From: Ruminiclostridium sp.
GTDB taxonomy: Bacteria; Bacillota; Clostridia; Oscillospirales; Ruminococcaceae
Length of the DNA stretch: 64,000 nt
Assembly (NCBI GenBank): GCA_017625405.1
Contig: JAGALB010000043.1
Coordinates: 62,001 to 126,000 of the forward strand
Reading direction: 5' to 3'
Shown here piece after piece: positions 60,166 through 64,000 of the stretch. The notes below the pieces were generated by a model, which did not search any database, was not told the origin of the DNA, and saw only the letters and a program-made list of their open reading frames with translations. Numbering within the stretch: position 1 is the first letter of the stretch; each line of letters opens with the position of its first letter. A program made the position numbers and the translations under genes.

Positions 60166-62394
60166 TTATTCAAATTTCAGTTGTCTGAAATCATTTTTCA
60201 TAAGTGCGCCTGCTGCAGGTATAGTTTTTGTTATATAGGTTTCAGGTTTTTTGATTGTTCCTTCTTCGTATAATGCTGCACTTTCAAGCTGTGCCTTTGT
60301 AAGTCTCATGACCTGAACGCCCTGTGTGCTTCTTGAAGACTTGGGGAGAACCAGCATAGTAGAGAAGATAAGCACCTTTCCTGCGTCGGAACGTAGTACG
60401 AAATCAGCGTCTCCGTCCACTTTGAACATCGCAACAAGCTCAGAATTGTCGCTGTATGCATTGGCAAGCTTCTTTCTCTTTGTCTTTGTTTCAAAGGAAA
60501 TAAGCGGAACTTTTGCACATTTACCGTTTTTGAAGAACATAACAAGATTTTCGTGATAATCGTTTGTAGGAATCATCGCAACAATCTTTTCGTCGGGTTC
60601 AAATTCCAGCTTTGCGGGGATATAATCGCCGAGAGTGCTGATTTTTGTATCTGTAAAGTCACTTACGCGGGATTTATAAACCTGATGCTTGTTTGTAAAG
60701 AAGAGCAGGTCGGTTCTGTTGGAAAGCTCTTCGGAGAATACCAGACTGTCGCCTTCCTTGAACTTGTGTTCGCCGCTCATTCGGAGAGACTGAGGAGTAA
60801 CACGCTTGAAATAGCCTTCCTTTGTGAGGAAGATGTTGAGAGGATAATCGGGGATTTCCTCTTCGGCTTCTTCTTCCTCGGGAATAATTTCAGCGAATTT
60901 TGTCTTTCTGTTCTGTCCGTATTTTTCAGAGATTTCCTCAAGCTCCTTTATGATTAATTTCTTAATCTTTCTGGGGCTTTCGAGAGTTTCTTCCATGTCG
61001 GCAATATCATCACGAAGACTGCCGATTTCATCGGTGCGCTTCAGAATATATTCCTGGTTGATATGACGGAGCTTGATTTCCGCAACATATTCCGCCTGGA
61101 TTTCGTCAATTCCGAAGCCGATCATCAGGTTGGGTACAACTTCTGCTTCTTCCTTGGTTTCACGGATGATTTTAATTGCCTTATCAATGTCAAGAAGGAT
61201 TTTCTGTAAACCGAGAAGTAAATGGAGCTTGTCCTTTTTCTTGTTCAGCTCAAAATAAACCATTCTCTTGACGCATTCAATTCTGAAAGCAATCCATTCG
61301 GTGAGAATTTCATAAACGCCCATTACCTTGGGATTACCGCCTATGATAACATTGAAGTTAGCAGAGAATGTATCCTGCAAGGGTGTGAGCTTATAGAGCT
61401 TCTGCATGAGAGCGTCGGGATTTACGCTTCTCTTGAGGTCAAATGTAAGCTTTAAACCTGAAAGGTCCGTTTCATCACGCAGATCCGAGATTTCCTTGAT
61501 TTTTCCCAGCTTTACCAGTTCAACAACCTTGTCAATTATGGCTTCGACAGTTGTAGTGGGAGGGATTTCTGTTACATCAATGCAGTTTGCATCCTTATCA
61601 TAAGTGTACTTGGCACGTACCTTGACGCCGCCGGTACCTGTACGGTAAATTTTCTGCATTTCCGTTTCGTCATATACGATATAGCCGCCGCCGGGGAAAT
61701 CGGGTCCGTTCAGTGTGCTGGAAACATCATGCTCAGGGTCCTTCATGAGAGCGATTGTGGTTTCGCAGATTTCACGGAGATTGAAAGGGCAGATATTGCT
61801 TGCCATTGAAACGGCGATACCGATATTGCTGTTCACAAGAATAGAGGGGAAGCGTACAGGGAACAGGGTAGGCTCTGTAAGGGTATTGTCATAGTTGGGG
61901 ACAAAATCAACTGTATCCTTGTCGATATCCCCGAAAATTTCCGCACAGATAGGCTCAAGCTTTGCTTCGGTGTATCGTGATGCGGCACATGCCATATTTC
62001 TTGAATATGCTTTACCGAAGTTACCCTTGCTGTCTACATAAGGGTGCAGAAGTGCTTCGTTTCCTCTTGCAAGACGTACCATTGTTTCATAGATAGCCTG
62101 GTCGCCGTGAGGGTTGAGCTTCATAGTCTGACCTACAATGTTGGCAGACTTTGTACGTGCGCCGTTCAGAAGCCCCATTTTGTACATAGTGTAAAGGAGC
62201 TTTCTGTGAGAGGGCTTGAAACCGTCAATTTCAGGCAGTGCACGGGATATAATTACGCTCATGGCATAGGGCATATAGTTTTCACGGAGAGTATCAACGA
62301 TATTCTGCTGTTCAACTATACCTGCGCCTTCGATATATGCATCAATTTTTCTGCTTGGATCAGCCTTGGGCTGTTTTTTGCTGGTTTTCTTCAT
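60166..62394 (-). CDS. Type IIA topoisomerase subunit A, ParC-like
   Basis: Breaks and rejoins DNA in a type IIA topoisomerase. The 742 residues show the breakage-reunion domain (ALPEIDGFKPSHRKLLYTMYKMG; GQTMKLNPHGDQAIYETMVRLA), the catalytic tyrosine in ACAASRYTEAKL (about 128), a long coiled coil (about 390-520) with an acidic break EEEEAEEEIPDYP (about 517-529), and a reduced C-terminal beta-pinwheel. I see no GyrA-box (QRRGGKG-type), so topoisomerase IV-like decatenation is more likely than gyrase supercoiling. Nineteen bases after the B subunit. Confidence 0.9.
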   Translation of the reverse strand: MKKTSKKQPKADPSRKIDAYIEGAGIVEQQNIVDTLRENYMPYAMSVIISRALPEIDGFKPSHRKLLYTMYKMGLLNGARTKSANIVGQTMKLNPHGDQAIYETMVRLARGNEALLHPYVDSKGNFGKAYSRNMACAASRYTEAKLEPICAEIFGDIDKDTVDFVPNYDNTLTEPTLFPVRFPSILVNSNIGIAVSMASNICPFNLREICETTIALMKDPEHDVSSTLNGPDFPGGGYIVYDETEMQKIYRTGTGGVKVRAKYTYDKDANCIDVTEIPPTTTVEAIIDKVVELVKLGKIKEISDLRDETDLSGLKLTFDLKRSVNPDALMQKLYKLTPLQDTFSANFNVIIGGNPKVMGVYEILTEWIAFRIECVKRMVYFELNKKKDKLHLLLGLQKILLDIDKAIKIIRETKEEAEVVPNLMIGFGIDEIQAEYVAEIKLRHINQEYILKRTDEIGSLRDDIADMEETLESPRKIKKLIIKELEEISEKYGQNRKTKFAEIIPEEEEAEEEIPDYPLNIFLTKEGYFKRVTPQSLRMSGEHKFKEGDSLVFSEELSNRTDLLFFTNKHQVYKSRVSDFTDTKISTLGDYIPAKLEFEPDEKIVAMIPTNDYHENLVMFFKNGKCAKVPLISFETKTKRKKLANAYSDNSELVAMFKVDGDADFVLRSDAGKVLIFSTMLVLPKSSRSTQGVQVMRLTKAQLESAALYEEGTIKKPETYITKTIPAAGALMKNDFRQLKFE

Positions 62395-62413
62395 TTTGTA
62401 TCAATTCCTTTGT

Positions 62414-64000
62414 TTAGCTTAAATCAAGGTCGTCAAGATACTGACTGCCGTTTTCACGGATATATTCCTTACGTCCTTCAAGGTTATTCCCCAGAAGCAT
62501 TTCAAACATTTCCTGAGTTGCTTCAACATCGGCAGGAAGCACCTTGATAAGGCGTCTTGTTTCGGGATTCATGGTTGTCAGCGACATCATGTCGGGTTCG
62601 TTTTCACCAAGACCCTTTGAACGCTGGATTGTATATTTCTGACTGCCGATTTCTTCAAGAATACGTGTCTTTTCCGGCTCGGTATAGGCGAAATATGTTC
62701 TGTCCTTTGTGTTGATTTCATAAAGGGGAGATTCCGCGATGTATACATATCCTTCATTGATAAGGGTGGGAGTAAGACGATACAGCATTGTAAGCACAAG
62801 AGTACGGATCTGGAAGCCGTCCACGTCCGCATCGGTACAGATTACGATTTTGTTCCAGCGGAGATTGTCAAGACTGAATGTTGCAAGCTCCTTGTTCTGC
62901 TTTGCTGAAACTTCAACGCCGCAGCCGAGAACCTTAAGAAGGTCGGTAATGATTTCACTCTTGAAAATCTTGTCATAGCCTGCCTTGAGGCAGTTAAGAA
63001 TCTTACCTCTGATAGGCATTACAGCCTGATATTCGGAGTCACGTGCAAGCTTTACGGAGCCTAAAGCCGAGTCACCTTCCACGATATATATTTCACGCTT
63101 GTTTATATCCTTGCTGCGGCAGTCAACGAACTTTTCAACTCTGTTACTCAGGTCAATTGTACCTGTCAGCTTCTTCTTCACATTCTGACGGATACGGTCT
63201 GCGTTTTCTCTTGCACGCTTGTTAATAATGATCTGCTCGCAGATTTTAAGCGCTTCATCGGGATTTTCGATGAAATAAACTTCGATGCAGTGCTTGAGCC
63301 ATTCTGTCATGGCTTCCTGCACGAATTTGTTTGTTATAGCTTTTTTAGTCTGATTCTCATAGCTTGTCTGGGTAGAGAAGTTGGAGGAAACAAAAACAAG
63401 ACAATCTTCAATGTCCTCATACTTGATTTTTGCGTCGTCCTTATTGTATTTGTTGTTTGTTCTCAGATAATTGTCAATCTGATTGGTGAGAGCATTTCTC
63501 ATAGCCCTGTCAGGTGAACCGCCGTGCTCCAGCCAGCTGGAATTGTGGTAATGCTCAACAAGCTTCACCTTATTTGAAAAGGCGATGGCAACGTGAAGCT
63601 TTACTTTGTATTCATCCTTGTCATCGCGGTCACGTCCCTGTTTCTGTGTAGACCAGTCCTGAGGAGTGCCGATTGCGCTGTCGCCGACAATTTCTGCAAG
63701 ATAGTCAGTGATGCCGTGCTCATAACAGTATTCCTTCTCGGAAAAGCTTCCGTCTTCCTGTTCCACACGATAAACGAAGAGAAGACCATCATTGACAATG
63801 GATTGTCTGCGGAGAATATCATCAAAATACTCGTCGCCTATGTTTATGTCGGTAAAGACATCAAGGTCGGGCTTCCATTTGATTGTTGTACCTGAAGCAC
63901 CTATGGAACGGCTTTTGATAAAGCCCTTTTCTTCCTTTTCCTGTGTAACGTTGAAGCCTTTTTCAAAGCGGAGTCTGTAATGCCATATGCCGTTATCTGC
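62414..64000 (-). CDS. Type IIA topoisomerase subunit B, ParE-like, N-terminus outside window
   Basis: The frame is open from 64000 down to the stop at 62414 (about 529 codons), so the ATP-binding N-terminus is missing. Visible are the transducer region (GTTIKWKPDLDVFTDINIGDEYFDDILRRQSIVNDGL-type near 63800-63890), the Toprim domain with IVEGDSALGSVKLARD (about 63080), the metal motif VICTDADVDGFQIRT (about 62830), SKGLGENEPDMM, and the C-terminal RKEYIRENGSQYLDDLDLS. An internal GTG at 63766 is not a real start. Partner of the ParC-like subunit. Confidence 0.93.
   Translation of the reverse strand, partial: ADNGIWHYRLRFEKGFNVTQEKEEKGFIKSRSIGASGTTIKWKPDLDVFTDINIGDEYFDDILRRQSIVNDGLLFVYRVEQEDGSFSEKEYCYEHGITDYLAEIVGDSAIGTPQDWSTQKQGRDRDDKDEYKVKLHVAIAFSNKVKLVEHYHNSSWLEHGGSPDRAMRNALTNQIDNYLRTNNKYNKDDAKIKYEDIEDCLVFVSSNFSTQTSYENQTKKAITNKFVQEAMTEWLKHCIEVYFIENPDEALKICEQIIINKRARENADRIRQNVKKKLTGTIDLSNRVEKFVDCRSKDINKREIYIVEGDSALGSVKLARDSEYQAVMPIRGKILNCLKAGYDKIFKSEIITDLLKVLGCGVEVSAKQNKELATFSLDNLRWNKIVICTDADVDGFQIRTLVLTMLYRLTPTLINEGYVYIAESPLYEINTKDRTYFAYTEPEKTRILEEIGSQKYTIQRSKGLGENEPDMMSLTTMNPETRRLIKVLPADVEATQEMFEMLLGNNLEGRKEYIRENGSQYLDDLDLS

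Overview
The window looks like a chromosome segment from a low-to-moderate GC, endospore-lineage Clostridia bacterium, most likely Oscillospiraceae close to Ruminococcus. The signs are spoIVB and spoIIID, the asp23-fakA-recG order, all three [FeFe]-hydrogenase maturases beside a TM1266-type regulator, AAAGGA-type ribosome binding sites, and consensus vegetative promoters, all those listed having 17-base spacers. The genus is an inference; the class is well supported. No rRNA, tRNA, CRISPR array, prophage or intact insertion sequence was seen. Most of the window is housekeeping sequence with short intergenic gaps.

Layout. 1-2.2 kb: a membrane protein cut by the window edge, the sporulation protease SpoIVB, and a small membrane protein coupled to recG. 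2.2-9.7 kb (minus): Asp23, FakA and RecG; then a PHP phosphatase, an Lrp/AsnC regulator, a class I aminotransferase and IspE. 9.8-15.9 kb (plus): an ACT-domain/UPF0210 pair, RecD2, YchF and a membrane NERD protein. 15.9-16.5 kb: the most unusual non-coding stretch, with a 213-base imperfect palindrome and then a probable small RNA that has its own promoter and terminator. 16.5-23.1 kb (plus): proBA, an anchored protein, a HAD phosphatase, a nucleoside kinase-like protein, CheV and a TraX-like protein. 23.3-25.6 kb (minus): an exonuclease and citrate synthase. 25.9-27.4 kb (plus): SpoIIID and a glycosyltransferase.

27.4-38.4 kb (minus, apart from one 70-residue gene): a coiled-coil protein, coaD, rsmD and uvrC; the hydF-hydG-hydE-TM1266 maturation operon; a SAP-domain protein; a 103-base tandem repeat; and RNase R. 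38.5-46.4 kb: envelope and secretion genes (SGNH hydrolase, DUF4358 lipoprotein, a BMP-type binding lipoprotein with an unknown partner, a PrsA-like foldase, a flavodoxin-like reductase and PepF). 46.4-49.9 kb (minus): an ECF sigma factor overlapping a DUF4179-type membrane protein, followed by a second sigma-like protein with a very long C-terminal extension. 50-52 kb: proS behind a T-box leader. 52.4-53.1 kb: a HEMEH-motif metalloprotease-like protein. 53-64 kb (minus): deoB, deoC and a lipoprotein; fhs-tsaE-tsaB-rpiB-upp; and a ParC/ParE-type topoisomerase pair with the B subunit cut by the window end.

How the parts fit. DeoB, DeoC, Upp, RpiB and the nucleoside kinase-like protein suggest pentose and nucleobase salvage. 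HydEFG implies fermentative H2 metabolism with the hydrogenase encoded elsewhere. SpoIVB and SpoIIID belong to the mother-cell/forespore programme but sit in unrelated neighbourhoods. The most useful leads are the candidate small RNA at about 16284-16437, the palindromic element beside it, the 103-base tandem repeat after rnr, and the extended sigma-like protein.
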